This document shows positions 9,797 through 57,690 of a stretch of DNA of 64,000 bases, one piece after another. The stretch spans positions 186,001-250,000 of the forward strand of contig CAJNDT010002779.1 of the NCBI GenBank assembly GCA_905221615.1, in the 5' to 3' direction. This DNA is from Symbiodinium sp. CCMP2592 (Eukaryota; Sar; Dinophyceae; Suessiales; Symbiodiniaceae). A program made the position numbers and the translations under genes. The notes below the pieces were generated by a model. It worked only from the letters and a program-made list of their open reading frames with translations. It was not told the DNA's origin and searched no databases. How positions within the stretch are numbered: the first letter of the stretch is position 1; each line of letters begins with the position of its first letter.

Positions 9797-9920
9797 CCCT
9801 AAACCCCTAAACTCCGAAAGCCCTAAACCCCTAAACCCTAAGCCCCTAAACCCCTAAACCCCTAAACCCCGAAACCCCCCCAAACCCCTAAACCCCTAAA
9901 CTCCTAAACCCCTAAGAACC
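9797..9920 (-). repeat. CCCTAAA array
   Basis: Mostly CCCCTAAA units. Confidence 0.85.
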
Positions 9921-10754
9921 TTTGAACAAAAAGTAAAAAAAAGCTAGAAGCCACGGAGTCGAAAGGCGCCCCTCTCTTTGCACGCCGCGACGACCCGTCC
10001 GAAAGGCGCGCCCTCGAGTCACCGCGACCGGGTGGAACTATGGAAATAGGAGGGCTGTATGGGTTGTCACGGTTTAGGGTTTGAGCCGTAAACACGAAAC
10101 CCCAAACCCTACACCCTAAGCTCGTAAGCCCTAAACCCTAAAGTGTATGATTCGGGGTTTCCTTACTTTAGTTGAAGTATAATGGGCCCCCAAACCCTAC
10201 TCTAATTCTTAAGGACCCTTGTTTATGGGTTGTAGCGGTGTAAAATTTAGGGTCTAGGGTTTAGGGCTTTAGGGTTTCCCTAAACCCTGAACCCTTAAAC
10301 CCTCAAGCCCTTAAGCCCTAAAGTTTAAAGCCAAGGGCTTTCGGATTTCTTTTTTGCAGGCTTGGCGGGTATACCAAAGTTGGAATAAGAAACCCCAAAA
10401 CCCTTTTCTAATTGTCAAGGCCCCTACATTACGTACGTGGTTTCCGAACAGCAGCCCTGAGGGGTTAGTCAAAGAAGAACGCTCCGAATGCTGTTTCTGC
10501 TACCTGCCCAGACCAACCCGGCCGGAAAAATTGGCACTGTCCTTTGTTTTTGGCAATCTAATAATCCTCTAAACTCTAAACATTGGACTGTTTCTGCAGT
10601 TTGTACAAGGTTAGCTTGGGAAGGGTAAGGGTTCGGAGTTCTTGAAGAGATCGCGGGTTCAGTTACTAATGAGGCCACCCGTGCTTTGGCATATTGTCCA
10701 AGAAGCATTCCTGACACCCAGCCCAAAACTTCACCCCCCGCCTCCCCCCAAAAA

Positions 10755-10920
10755 AATTAAGATCGCGAGTGTCTTCATCTCGAAAGCTTCTGGTCCTTGT
10801 CGGCAGACGAACTCCTCAAAAGCTCGTTCATTCGACTACGGCTTCTGGCTTTGCAGACCAGACGCGATCTCGGCCAATCCGAGACTGGAAAGCGTAGCAT
10901 TCCACTCCCCAACCCGTGAG
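10755..10920 (+). CDS. exon-like open segment, unknown
   Basis: A long + open frame encodes SVFISKASGPCRQTNSSKAR, SFDYGFWLCRPDAISANPRL and so on up to a family K foldback. Splice sites are not resolved. The minus strand is also open. Confidence 0.3.
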
Positions 10921-10931
10921 TTCCACACCCC

Positions 10932-11044
10932 TACCTATAGTCTCCATTGTAGTTCCTCTTTTGGTGAACCAGTTTTATGGTTAGGATCCTAAACTTTAGT
11001 TTTTGGTTAACCAAAACAAGGAACTACAATGGGGACTATAGGTA
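10932..11044. mobile_element. foldback element, family K
   Basis: TACCTATAGTCTCCATTGTA / TACAATGGGGACTATAGGTA. Single copy seen. Confidence 0.85.
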
Positions 11045-11392
11045 AACTTTAAGCCCGCAAATGCAAAGCCCTAAACCATGCAACCTCGACCCCCGAAGCC
11101 CGAGACCCCAAAGCAATATTGTAGAGGCTTAACTACTTACCTATGCTATTTTGGGGTGAATATCATCATGGGCCCCTTAATTATCAAGGCCCCTGAATTA
11201 AGCTACTTACCTATACCTTTTTGGGGGTTCCTCATTGCATATGTATCATAATGGGCCCCAAAACCCTATTCGTATCAAGGCCCCTTAAATTATAGAACCC
11301 TCATATATCCCTTATAGACCCCTTTCAGCAACCCTTTAAAGGAACCCTATTCTAATTATTGAGGCCCCTCAATTAAGCCATGGAAGGAAAAC

Positions 11393-11474
11393 TGACTCCG
11401 AGGCTCTGGATTTGCTTCCGCAGCTGCTGGGGCCGGCTCTGCAGCGTCTCCTTGGGAGACAGCAGCTTTTGAAT
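11393..11474 (+). CDS. exon-like open segment, unknown
   Basis: Encodes TDSEALDLLPQLLGPALQRL then LGRQQLL, a Leu-rich helical reading typical of a real exon. The acceptor is GGAAG|G just upstream; the donor is unresolved. Confidence 0.4.
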
Positions 11475-11605
11475 CTTTATTTAGGATTCTGAATAAACTA
11501 AGTTTCTTAATAATTAGAATAGGGTTTGGGGATATATTATACTGTAACTATAATAAGGAGCCCACACATGAATTTGTTATCTTTCTTCATCGTCCTCATT
11601 TCCAG

Positions 11606-11663
11606 GAGTGTTGCAGCGTGTTTTGAGACCCATGGAGGTTCGAATTTCGTGCCTGTGCGTGAA
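11606..11663 (+). CDS. exon, unknown gene
   Basis: Acceptor TTCCAG|G; donor GTCCTG, phase 0. Encodes SVAACFETHGGSNFVPVRE. It joins in phase to 11725 across a 61-nt intron, which is short, so the join is tentative. Confidence 0.45.
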
Positions 11664-11724
11664 GTCCTGTCTGGAGTTTCATAGAACCCAAGATGCATCG
11701 AAGTGGAGGCAGTAGGAACAACAG

Positions 11725-11841
11725 ACCTGGGCTACGCCCCTCGACTACCATCCTCATGAAACGTTTGGTTGCCAAGCGAGAGACAGTCCTGACGATTTCG
11801 CAAGTCCTGTGCGTTTGCACAGTAAAGCTTTGTCAGCCAAA
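11725..11841 (+). CDS. exon, unknown gene
   Basis: Acceptor CAACAG; probable GC donor (GCTCCA). Encodes TWATPLDYHPHETFGCQARD then SPDDFASPVRLHSKALSAK. The open - strand frame opposite it (through 11596-11820) is treated as a shadow. Confidence 0.45.
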
Positions 11842-11910
11842 GGCTCCATGTACCTTTATAGTAGATACTTAAGCCTTAACGGGGTCCCTACATAGGCACT
11901 GTAAGGCCTA

Positions 11911-12020
11911 AGTGGGTGGTTGTCAAAATTAGGGTCCCTTTTTGGGTCCTTATTATAGTCCTGCCGGCACCTAATATTCAGGATAGCCAAAAAGGGACCC
12001 TAATTTTGACAACCACCCAA
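11911..12020. mobile_element. foldback element, family I
   Basis: AGTGGGTGGTTGTCAAAATT / AATTTTGACAACCACCCAAGT, excellent ends. Confidence 0.88.
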
Positions 12021-12179
12021 GTATATACTATATTGGTACATGGAGCTTTAGGGTCAGCCATCCTCCTGCCAAAGTTGGCCGCTGCGGCTGTCGCTGCCCA
12101 CGGGACCACGCGAACTGCACGCCTGCGCAGCCGCTGCCGGCTCTCCGGCTCAAGGTTTTTGTGGCTCCGGGGATGTATG

Positions 12180-12276
12180 CCCAGAGGCCCCAAAGTAGTT
12201 CTTTTTGGGAGTAATTGCCCTATAGGATTCTATATATGAGCCCCCAAAAGGAATTACTTTGGGGCCTTTGGGTACT
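12180..12276. mobile_element. foldback element, family F, with 22-bp flanking duplication
   Basis: CCCAGAGGCCCCAAAGTAGT / TTACTTTGGGGCCTTTGGGT. Flanked by two copies (20/22 identical) of TTTGTGGCTCCG.GGRTGTATG at 12158-12179 and 12276-12297, in a protein-like frame. Confidence 0.85.
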
Positions 12277-12681
12277 TTGTGGCTCCGCGGGTGTATGTTT
12301 TGGTGACTCAGCGTTGTTTCTGGGCGAGACTCAGGGTTGAGAGGAGTCACTACGATGCTGCGACGAGGGATTGAAGTAACGGGTTGATGCCTTCCTTTGT
12401 CATAGTTGGGCAGCACTTTACATTTTTATGGGTACTTAAACCCAATAAGGCAGAGAGTTTTTTCAATTTTTAAACCAATCCCAACCATGAACTAGCCTTC
12501 TAGAAAGGAAGGAATGGATGAACGCATTCTAGATGAACCAAGAATGAACCAAATGAACTGAACGAATGAATGAACGAACTAAGGAATCAAGGAAAGCGAG
12601 GAGGGAAGGGGGATGAAGGAAAGTACATACATGTACATGAATGTGTACATGGATGCCCGTGCGTGCACACGTGCATTTCAG

Positions 12682-12743
12682 GTTTTGCGGTTCTAGGATC
12701 CTCAGATGCCATCAGGGTTTGGCCAGCCCAGGGGATTTTTCGG
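12682..12743 (+). CDS. exon, unknown gene
   Basis: Acceptor ATTTCAG|G; donor GTAAAG, phase 0. Encodes FAVLGSSDAIRVWPAQGIFR. It resembles a beta-propeller strand, but one blade is not enough to assign a family. Confidence 0.45.
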
Positions 12744-13148
12744 GTAAAGGCCATCGTATCCGGGCGAACTTGATTTCGACGTTTCGTGACGGAAGCTGCT
12801 CTGCCATTGTTGGAACTGTACCAGACCAAAAACCCCGAAGAAACCCTAAACTCTAGTAGAGGAACTTCTAACCGGTTCGAGTCTGGAACGAGACCATGGT
12901 TTTCAGTGTGTCCCCAGGCCGAAGGAATCTAGGTGCGGCACCAGCGAAAGCACTCATCGCCGTGTCGGCTGTGGTGGTTGCGGTTTTGGCAATGACGGTA
13001 GCCGTGGTGGTGTTGGTGGTGGTGCTGCTGCTGCTGCTGCTGGTGCTACGTCTTGGCATCGTTCTCGCCGCAGTAGGGATAGTGGTCAATCTAGTAGTCA
13101 TGGTAGCGGTAATCGTCGTCGCAGTAGTCATAGTGGCGACAGTAGTAA

Positions 13149-13520
<372 letters not shown>

Positions 13521-13632
13521 TAGAGTAGTAGCAGTAGTATAGCGTAGCAGTAGCAGGAGCAGTAGAAGTAGAGTTGGAGTAGCAGTAGCTGAGCAGTAGC
13601 GCAGCAGCAGCTGCGCAGCAGCAGTAACCGTA

Positions 13633-14094
13633 GTGATCCTCGTCGTCGTGGTAGCAGCAGCAGTAGTAGCACTAGCGCAGCAGCAGACGCTGCGGCAGCA
13701 CTGGTACGAGGAGTATGGCGGCCGAGGAGAGGCAGGCATTAGCGTCAGTTGTGTATGGCCGCGAGAGCTATCCAGGGGAGGGCATTTCCCCTTAGTCGAG
13801 GCGCAGCAGGAAGGAGACAATTATCGACCCAAGATCCGTAGCTGTGGTGATCGTATGCAGGTTGCATGCCACGGCCACGAAGACCAAGACGAAGACGACG
13901 CTTCGGCCCATTCCACAGGCATCCTGGCAGCAATGGCTTGCTTCAGGCATCGATCCCGAATCGAACTCACACAGGATCAGTCTCCTCGAGGCGGTCAGGG
14001 GATGTGTGTTGATTTCCTGGAGCTGTACAGGAGGTTCAACCATCAGAAACACGATTTCTTGCGCAAGCCCAATGTTCATGACTCAATATTATAG
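13633..14094 (+). CDS. open segment downstream of the AGT array, unknown
   Basis: The + frame is open for 153 codons. After a repeat-derived start it reads like protein (WYEEYGGRGEAGISVSCVWP; later CVDFLELYRRFNHQKHDFLR) and stops at 14092. The minus strand is also open over much of it, so strand and reality are uncertain. Confidence 0.3.
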   Translation: MILVVVVAAAVVALAQQQTLRQHWYEEYGGRGEAGISVSCVWPRELSRGGHFPLVEAQQEGDNYRPKIRSCGDRMQVACHGHEDQDEDDASAHSTGILAAMACFRHRSRIELTQDQSPRGGQGMCVDFLELYRRFNHQKHDFLRKPNVHDSIL

Positions 14095-14670
14095 CCGTAG
14101 CCTACAAAACGATGCCCGCTTGTTAAAGCATTAGTTGAAAGTGAAGCTTTGGTTCGAGTTGCTGCAAGACTTTGTCCGACTTTGTCCTTTGCAATTGGAA
14201 AGTTGAACCCTAGCCAAAACCAGTGATCCAAGTACTAATATCAATACCAAGCGTTGAAATCAAACTAACTGCAATATGAAAGAGTTAGCGCCCGCAAGAA
14301 CAATGCCATAAACGCATCATTGATGAGGCAGGAGTACGTAATATATAGCAGTAGCAGTAGCAATTGCAGTAGTGTGGGCAGCAGCAGCAGGAGGCGCGAG
14401 CAGGAGAAGGCGCAGAAAACCGGGAGCGGCAGCAGCAGGAGTAGCAGTCATACATATCCAGCACCCACGAAACTCCTCAACCCGCAAGCCCAAACATGTC
14501 CTAAACCCAAAAACACCAAAGCTCCCTCCAGAACGCCTGCAATTTCAAGGCAGCGCCTGCGCAGTCGGCTCCAGAGTGGCGAGAGAGGTGGGTTCATAGC
14601 GGATTCCGTTCCGAGGGTTTACAAGGGTTCTTCTGAGGGAGTTTGTATTATGAGGGATTTGGGATCTTAG

Positions 14671-14810
14671 AGCTTTGGGTTTGGACTTCCTACGATCTTG
14701 GGTTCTGGCTGTCGGGAATTGGCGACGAGGATTCCTTGCACCTACCTCTAGATATTCTTTTGGAGAGTCTTGGAAACAGATGGGTGGGATTCCAAGTTCA
14801 TAAGACGGAG
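14671..14810 (+). CDS. possible exon upstream of PAO exon 1
   Basis: An open segment after a TTAG acceptor ends in phase 0 at a consensus-like donor (GTAAGG at 14811). The phase fits exon 1, which starts in phase 0. Peptide includes LGFWLSGIGDEDSLHLPLDI and ESLGNRWVGFQVHKTE. I do not recognise it; it could be N-terminal PAO sequence or the last part of another gene. Confidence 0.4.
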
Positions 14811-15011
14811 GTAAGGCTCCTATCAGGGTTATCATAACGTGCCGATAATGGCTTTCTGTAAAGATTTTGATCAGGGTTACTACGGTTACTTTAAGCACGG
14901 TTTCAGCTCGGGGGTTCGCTTGCAGTGTAGTGGCCGTTTTTCTGTCTCGTACTAGCTGGCTAATTTATACGACGGGCTGAATCTCCAGGGTCTACAGGGC
15001 TTCTATCCAAG

Positions 15012-51626
<36,615 letters not shown>

Positions 51627-51660
51627 GTCCCGATTCTGCTGCCCGCGGTCTCCCAGAAAT

Positions 51661-51845
51661 CCCGATCCCCCTCAATTAAGGAATACCTAGGGTTCCTCAA
51701 AGGGATCGATGGAGGATCTAGACGGTCTAGGGTTTAGGGGATTCTAATACCCCCTCAAAAAAGGAATAGACCTTAAACCATGATACTAAGGCCCCTAAAA
51801 CGTAAGGTATATTCCCTAATTAAGGGGGTATTTGGTTCTCGGGGC
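51661..51845. mobile_element. foldback element, family J, split by a telomere-type insert
   Basis: CCCCCTCAATTAAGGAATA in the left arm occurs twice (51666-51685 and, as CCCCCTCAAAAAAGGAATA, 51749-51768) around an insert containing TAGGGTTTAGGGG. The right arm ends TTAAGGGGGTATTTGGTTCT. Confidence 0.75.
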
Positions 51846-52567
51846 TCCGGCTTCCGGCTGTCTGAGCTTAAGGACAGAGGCACAGTTGGTTCGTTTTTTT
51901 TTTCGGGTGGGTCTTAGCATTTCAGGGCTCGTAAGTTAAACCCTAAACCTTAAATCCCAAAACCCTACACCCTAAACCTGTTTTCGTAAGTTTTAGGGTT
52001 TAGGATGTAGGGTCGGAGGTTAGCCATGAAGTGCACAGACGTTGACATTTGCCCAGAACGCACAGTTCAGCCTAACACCCTACACCGTTCGTGACACCTT
52101 AAAACCTAAACCCTGAAGTCTTCTTAACTATTGTGTGATTCCTGAGTTAGATGCCTCAGCAATTCCCCCCGTCCCTCATATACAGGCATCAACATTCAGC
52201 AACACCGTTACGACGTTTACAGGGGTTTAAGGAGTACCATGAAGAGCCTTGAGGATTAGCTCGCTTTGGTATAGATGCCAAGGCCCTATACGAAGCCCCC
52301 AAATTATTACTGACCTTTTATTGACCTTCACCATCCCTAAGCCCTCAGTCCTAAGCCCTAAACCCTAAACCCTGAGCCAGAGAAAGGCCTAACACACTAA
52401 AAAAAAAGGAACCCTAAGCCCGTATAGACCAAAAAAGGGCCCTAACTTCTAAGCCCTAAAACCTTAACCCTGAGTCGGCATAGACGACAAGGGATTACAC
52501 GCCACACTACTACTATGTACTTTTGTGTTTGGAATCCTGCGGGGTCCTGCGGCCGTTAAAAACCATG

Positions 52568-53929
52568 GTTTAGGGTTTAGCGGTTTAGGGTTTAGGGGTT
52601 TAGGGTGTAGGGGTTTAGGGGTTTAGGGGTTTAGGGGTTTAGGGGCTTAGGGTTTAGGGGTTTAGGGTTTAGGGGTTTAGGGGCTTAGGGTTTAGGGGTT
52701 TAGGGTTTAGGGGTTTAGGGGTTAAGGGGTTTCGGGGTTCAGGGTTTAGGGGTTAAGGGGTTTAGGGGCTTAGGGGCTTAGGGTTTGGGGGTTTAGGGGT
52801 TTAGGGGTTTAGGGGTTTAGGGGTTAGGGTTTAGGGGTTTGGGGGTTTAGGGTTTAGGGGTTTAGGGTTTAGGGGTTAAGGGGTTTAGGGGCTTAGGGTT
52901 TAGGGGTTTAGGGGTTTAGGGGTTTAGGGGTAAGGGTTTAGGGGTTTGGGGGTTTAGGGTTTAGGGGTTAGAGGTTTAGGGGTTTAGGGTTTAGGGGTTA
53001 AGGGGTTTAGGGGCTTAGGGTTTAGGGGTTTAGGGTTTAGGGGTTTAGGGGCTTAGGGTTTAGGGGTTTAGGGTTTAGGGGTTTAGGGGTTAAGGGGTTT
53101 CGGGGTTCAGGGTTTAGGGGTTAAGGGGTTTAGGGGCTTAGGGGCTTAGGGTTTTGGGGGTTTAGGGGTTTAGGGGGGGTTTTAGGGGGGGTTTAGGGTT
53201 TAGGGGTTTTAGGGTTTAGGGGTTAGGGTTTAGGGGTTTTTAGGGTTTAGGGGTTTTAGGGTTTAGGGGTTTAGGGTTTCGGGTTTTTAGGGTTGGGGTT
53301 AGGGTTTAGGGGTTTAGGGTTTAGGGGTTTAGGGTTTAGGGGTTTTAGGGTTTAGGGGTTTTAGGGTTTAGGGGTTTTAGGGTTTAGGGGTTTTTAGGGT
53401 TTAGGGTTTTAGGGTTTAGGGGTTTTAGGGTTTAGGGGTTTAGGGGTTAGGGTTTTTAGGGGTTAGGGTTTAGGGGTTAGGGGTTTAGGGTTTAGGGGGT
53501 TTAGGGTTTTTAGGGTTTAGGGTTTTTAGGGTTTAGGGTTTAGGGGGTTTAGGGGTTTTAGGGTTTAGGGGCTTAGGGCTAGGGTTTGGGGGTTTAGGGG
53601 TTTAGGGGTTTAGGGGTTTAGGGGTTTAGGGGTTTAGGGGTTTAGGATTTAGGGGTTTAGGGGTTTAGGGGTTTAGGGGCTTAGGGTTTAGGGGTTTAGG
53701 GGTTTAGGGGCTTAGGGGCTTAGGGTTTGGGGGTTTAGGGGTTTAGGGGTTTAGGGGTTTAGGGGTTTAGGGGTTTAGGGGTTTAGGGGTTTAGGGGCTT
53801 TTGGTTTAGGGGTTTAGGGGTTTAGGAGTTTAGGGGTTTAGGGGTTTAGGGGTTTAGGGGCTTAGGGGTTTAGGGGCTTAGGGGTTTAGCGGTTTAGGGG
53901 TTTAGGGGTTTAGGGGTTTAGGGTTTGGA
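52568..53929 (+). repeat. 1.36-kb TTTAGGG block with higher-order structure
   Basis: Mainly GGGGTTTA 8-mers mixed with GGGTTTA 7-mers. Longer stretches (for example GGGTTTAGGGGTTAAGGGGT with GGGGTTTCGGGGTTCAGGG) occur at least twice about 0.36 kb apart, so it grew partly by segmental duplication. All in one orientation. Confidence 0.93.
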
Positions 53930-54122
53930 AACTTGGAAAGTAGGTCATGATTCCAAAGATCTCTCACTTGAATTCTATACTAGACTTATCCCCAGCAAGC
54001 GTAGTTGCAGGGTTCATAGGGCGCAGTGTAGTGTAAAGTGGGCTTCCGCCTTACAGCAAAAATAGCCGCGAAGCTGAGGCAGCTGCCTTCTCCGTCCCTC
54101 TGGAGGGTCCACTTGATTATAT

Positions 54123-54416
54123 GTGTGCATCCTCATTCCTCGAAACATACTTATTCATGCAAATGACTTTGCAGTGTGGATGGTGTTTTATGGAGCCTCT
54201 GTGTCTTGCTGCCATGAATCCGTCCAGTTTCTTTCACCCTGCTTTGGGCTCGTGAGGGTTGTTCTGACAACTCTTATTGGACCAGTTGAAATCGAAAGCG
54301 TGGCCTCGTTAATGTCATCGCGACGCCTGACATTCGGACCTTCTTCGTATTTTGAAGAACAGCCATGTGCCCATGCAAATTTTCCGCGGCAAGGACAGGA
54401 GGGAAGAGACTGCTAG
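54123..54416 (+). CDS. ORF downstream of the long TTTAGGG block, unknown
   Basis: A 97-codon frame with ATG, for example NDFAVWMVFYGASVSCCHES. No family recognised and splice sites unresolved; it could be an exon of a gene to the right. Confidence 0.25.
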   Translation: MCILIPRNILIHANDFAVWMVFYGASVSCCHESVQFLSPCFGLVRVVLTTLIGPVEIESVASLMSSRRLTFGPSSYFEEQPCAHANFPRQGQEGRDC

Positions 54417-54424
54417 CCTTCACT

Positions 54425-54552
54425 TACGGTTGATTATGTAAATCCTGCATTACCCTTTAATAAGAATATCCCATTAATAAGAATATCCCATGATTCCCAT
54501 AGTTTAGGGTCCTTGAGGTAATTTATTGCAGGATTTGCATCACCAACCGTAG
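54425..54552. mobile_element. foldback element, family B
   Basis: TACGGTTGATTATGTAAATC / GGATTTGCATCACCAACCGT, with a short internal duplication of AATAAGAATATCCCAT. Confidence 0.8.
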
Positions 54553-54959
54553 CTGCTAGTTGAGGTTTTAGGGTTTAGGGTCTTCAAGAGTCCTTTCACT
54601 AGTGGTAGCTACACATGCAGGCTGCCACAGGGCAGGATGTAAGCTGCTTGGGCAATGAATACTAGCCCAGGCCCGGGCACTCACAATTTCCAAAAGATTC
54701 TTGACCATAAGCCCGAAACACTACCAGTGACGGCCCTTTGCAAGGTCTTCGCGCGCAGAAGGAACAGCTACTGTAGGCAGTCACAGGAGTAGAATTCGGG
54801 TCAGATAGAAACCCGCTGCGCTGCAGGGAAGCGGCGGATAAGGGGACAGAAAGAAGGTGGGCACTGGGCATGTCCGATGAAAGACCTGGGATTTTCATGT
54901 ATCAAAATTCACAAAACAATAATGGATCAACGTAACCATAGCAATCCAACGAATAAAAG

Positions 54960-55069
<110 letters not shown>

Positions 55070-56007
55070 ATAACAATAATAATAACAATAATGATGATGA
55101 TAAATAACAACAACAATAGTCGTCATCACAAGAGTAGTCGTATGAATTGTACTAATGGTAATAAAGGTAATTATAGTTACAATTGTAGTGGAAGTAATGA
55201 TCGTAACATGACCCGGTACAAGCTGCACCTGTGTTTTTGCTGATGTTTTCTGGGAACGATTTATCTGTAGATCCTGGACGCAACAAAGACGTAAACAGGT
55301 TCATCAGAGTCCTAAATCAAAGACACTAAACTGTAAACCCTAAACCCTAAATCAAAGACCCTAAACTCTACGGCTTGGTGCTGCAAGCTGCACTTGTCTT
55401 CAGCAAAGGCTGAACCGAGATTTCTGAGATGGGACGTCCGGTAGTTTCTGTTGAACGGTTCGAGCCGTCATTGGCTCACACATCCTCATAGTACATACTG
55501 ACACAATGCCTTCAGGGGGCAGCATTGCAGGCAGTAAACCACAAACTCTCCACCCTAAACACGAAAGCCCCGAAACCCAAAGACCTAGAACCCAGCCCCG
55601 AAACTTCAGAAATCTTACATCATCGCTTCTAGATGAGACGCGACATTTGCAGAGAAAGAAGCAGTCAGGTCTGACATACAGGATCTGAGAACTTGGTTGT
55701 TAAGTAGGGGTTTAAGTAAGCTAACTATAGCTTTATCTACATTCAGCCCTTGTTAGGGTGCGTGTTTCCTTAGGCTTGAATCATCAGTATTTTGACTCCG
55801 CCTGCTTCCCTACAAAAAAATGTGAAGTTGTAGACCCAGGAGCTTTTTGAAGTTCTGCAGGCTCGTATATCGTAAGGTCTCAGGGGCTTGACCACGTTTA
55901 CGGTGGGGTTTGGGGTTTAGGGTTTAAGATTAGGATCCATGTCATCGCTGTGATTAAAAACATGAGGGGGGGTATTAATCAGGGATCTACATGAAGTATT
56001 CTGGTTC

Positions 56008-56101
56008 TACCCAAAGGCCCCAAAGTAGTTCCCTTTTGGGGTTCATATACAGAATCCTATGGGGTAATCCCAAAAGGAACTACTCTGGGGCCTTTGGGTA
56101 G
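56008..56101. mobile_element. foldback element, family F
   Basis: CTACCCAAAGGCCCCAAAGT / ACTCTGGGGCCTTTGGGTAG. AGTTCTGCAGGCTC follows it and also occurs about 250 bp upstream (55851), so element plus neighbours may be one insertion. Confidence 0.85.
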
Positions 56102-56728
56102 TTCTGCAGGCTCCTACAACACCCTGCCCAGTCGAGCTGAGTGCCCCAAAATCTTATCATACGGCGTAAGCACCGGAGGAACCTCATTCATTGGAGAGTA
56201 TGCTTAGATAGGGACGATGATGCGACAGTAGCGCTGGGTGTGCAGACCCGCGGACTATTGTACAGCATGGGGACTATACATTAGTCCTCATCAGCGGTAA
56301 TGCAGGACTGGGTCCCTCCATCTACGGCCTACAACCCGCAAAGCCCTAAACCCTGATTCCTACACCGCAAGCCCTTAAACCCCAATCTGCTACACTTAAA
56401 CCCCAGGGCCCCAAACCCGTAAACCCTTACAGGAACACCCGAAGCCCTCAATCATGGCACCCGTAAACTCATCGAAACATCGATCTGCCCTGAATTGCGG
56501 TTTTTGCCTCGTTCCGGCAGGAACTGCGCTCGCGGCAAGCTCTGCCATTGCTGGAGCAGGTCCCCTGCGTGGTTTGAGTCAGGCTTTATTGCATAGGGCT
56601 GTAAGGATATAGCATAACAGTAGGATGGGGATGTTAGAAAACAAAGAACCCAGCCGAGTGGTGGGCAAACCTTGCCTAAAGTGTTGATGGTGCAGGGGTT
56701 TAGGATTTGGGGCTTGGGGTTAAGGTGA

Positions 56729-56852
56729 TACTTAAAGGGTCATGGGACTTAGTAACTAGGGTTATAAGTAAGGTAGCTATACTTATAAGTACTTATAACC
56801 CCATTAAACTACTTATAACCTTACTTACTAAGTCCCATGATCCTCCAAGTAG
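56729..56852. mobile_element. foldback element, family E-prime
   Basis: TACTTAAAGGGTCATGGGAC / CCCATGATCCTCCAAGTAG. Confidence 0.8.
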
Positions 56853-56957
56853 GGTTCTCGGATTGGCTGCAGTTGTTGTTTAGGGTTCAGGGCTTGCATT
56901 TTCCAGGTTTGGACTGCGGTCTGGGGTAGCGAAGCCTAGTAGTAGAGTAGGTAACCT

Positions 56958-57112
56958 GTAACCTTTTTTTTGGGTAGCATAGCCCCTATATAATCCCTAT
57001 ATTATAGTCCCTATATAATCCCTATATTATAGTCCCTAAAGAATATAGAATCCCTACAGTATAGTCCCTATAGAATCCGTGTATATCCAAAAAGGTTAGC
57101 CTTTGGTTCCCC
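56958..57112. mobile_element. foldback-like element with internal tandem repeat
   Basis: AACCTTTTTTTTGGG / CCAAAAAGGTT at the ends; inside, a 26-bp unit with TCCCTATATAATCCCTATAT is repeated. Confidence 0.6.
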
Positions 57113-57495
57113 ATGATGCCCGACAAGTAGGGAAGTTCCTCCGACCTGCTGGGGTCGGTATTGTCGGGTTGAGCGAAGACTGTAAGCCCGAAACCTTCAA
57201 TCCTAAACCGTAAACCCTAAACCCTGAACCCTAAACCGTAAACCCTAAACCCTAAATCCTAAACCGTAAAACCTAAACCCTAAACCCTAAACCGTATACG
57301 AGCTCAGTACTGCTGCTAGCCTTATCGGGAACTGGGAATAAAGGTAATGCTGCATAGGGGTTTAAAGTCACGATCAGACAGGCCCTCGGCTCGAAACGCT
57401 TTCCCTAAACCCCAAAACGTACCTTTTCGAGGTTTTATATGAGGAAACCAGGATGAGAGGATCCCGAGAAAGGTAGGTTCTTTACGGTCCAGGTA

Positions 57496-57690
57496 AATCT
57501 TAAAACCCCTAAGCCGAACCCCTAAACCCTAGACCCTAAACCCTCAACCCCTAAACCCTAGACCCTAAACCCTCAACCCCTAAACCCTAAACCCCTAAGC
57601 CCCTAAACCCTAAACCCCTAAACCCTAGACCCTAAGCCCTAAACCCCTAAACCCTCAACCCCTAAACCCTAAACCCCGAAACCCCCTAAA
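57496..57690 (-). repeat. CCCTAAA array
   Basis: CCCTAGACCCTAAACCCTCA units repeated several times. Confidence 0.85.

Noticed and set aside
52568-53929. A true chromosome end
   Set aside because: Unique sequence, foldbacks and a retroelement continue for 10 kb on its far side; the array is interstitial.
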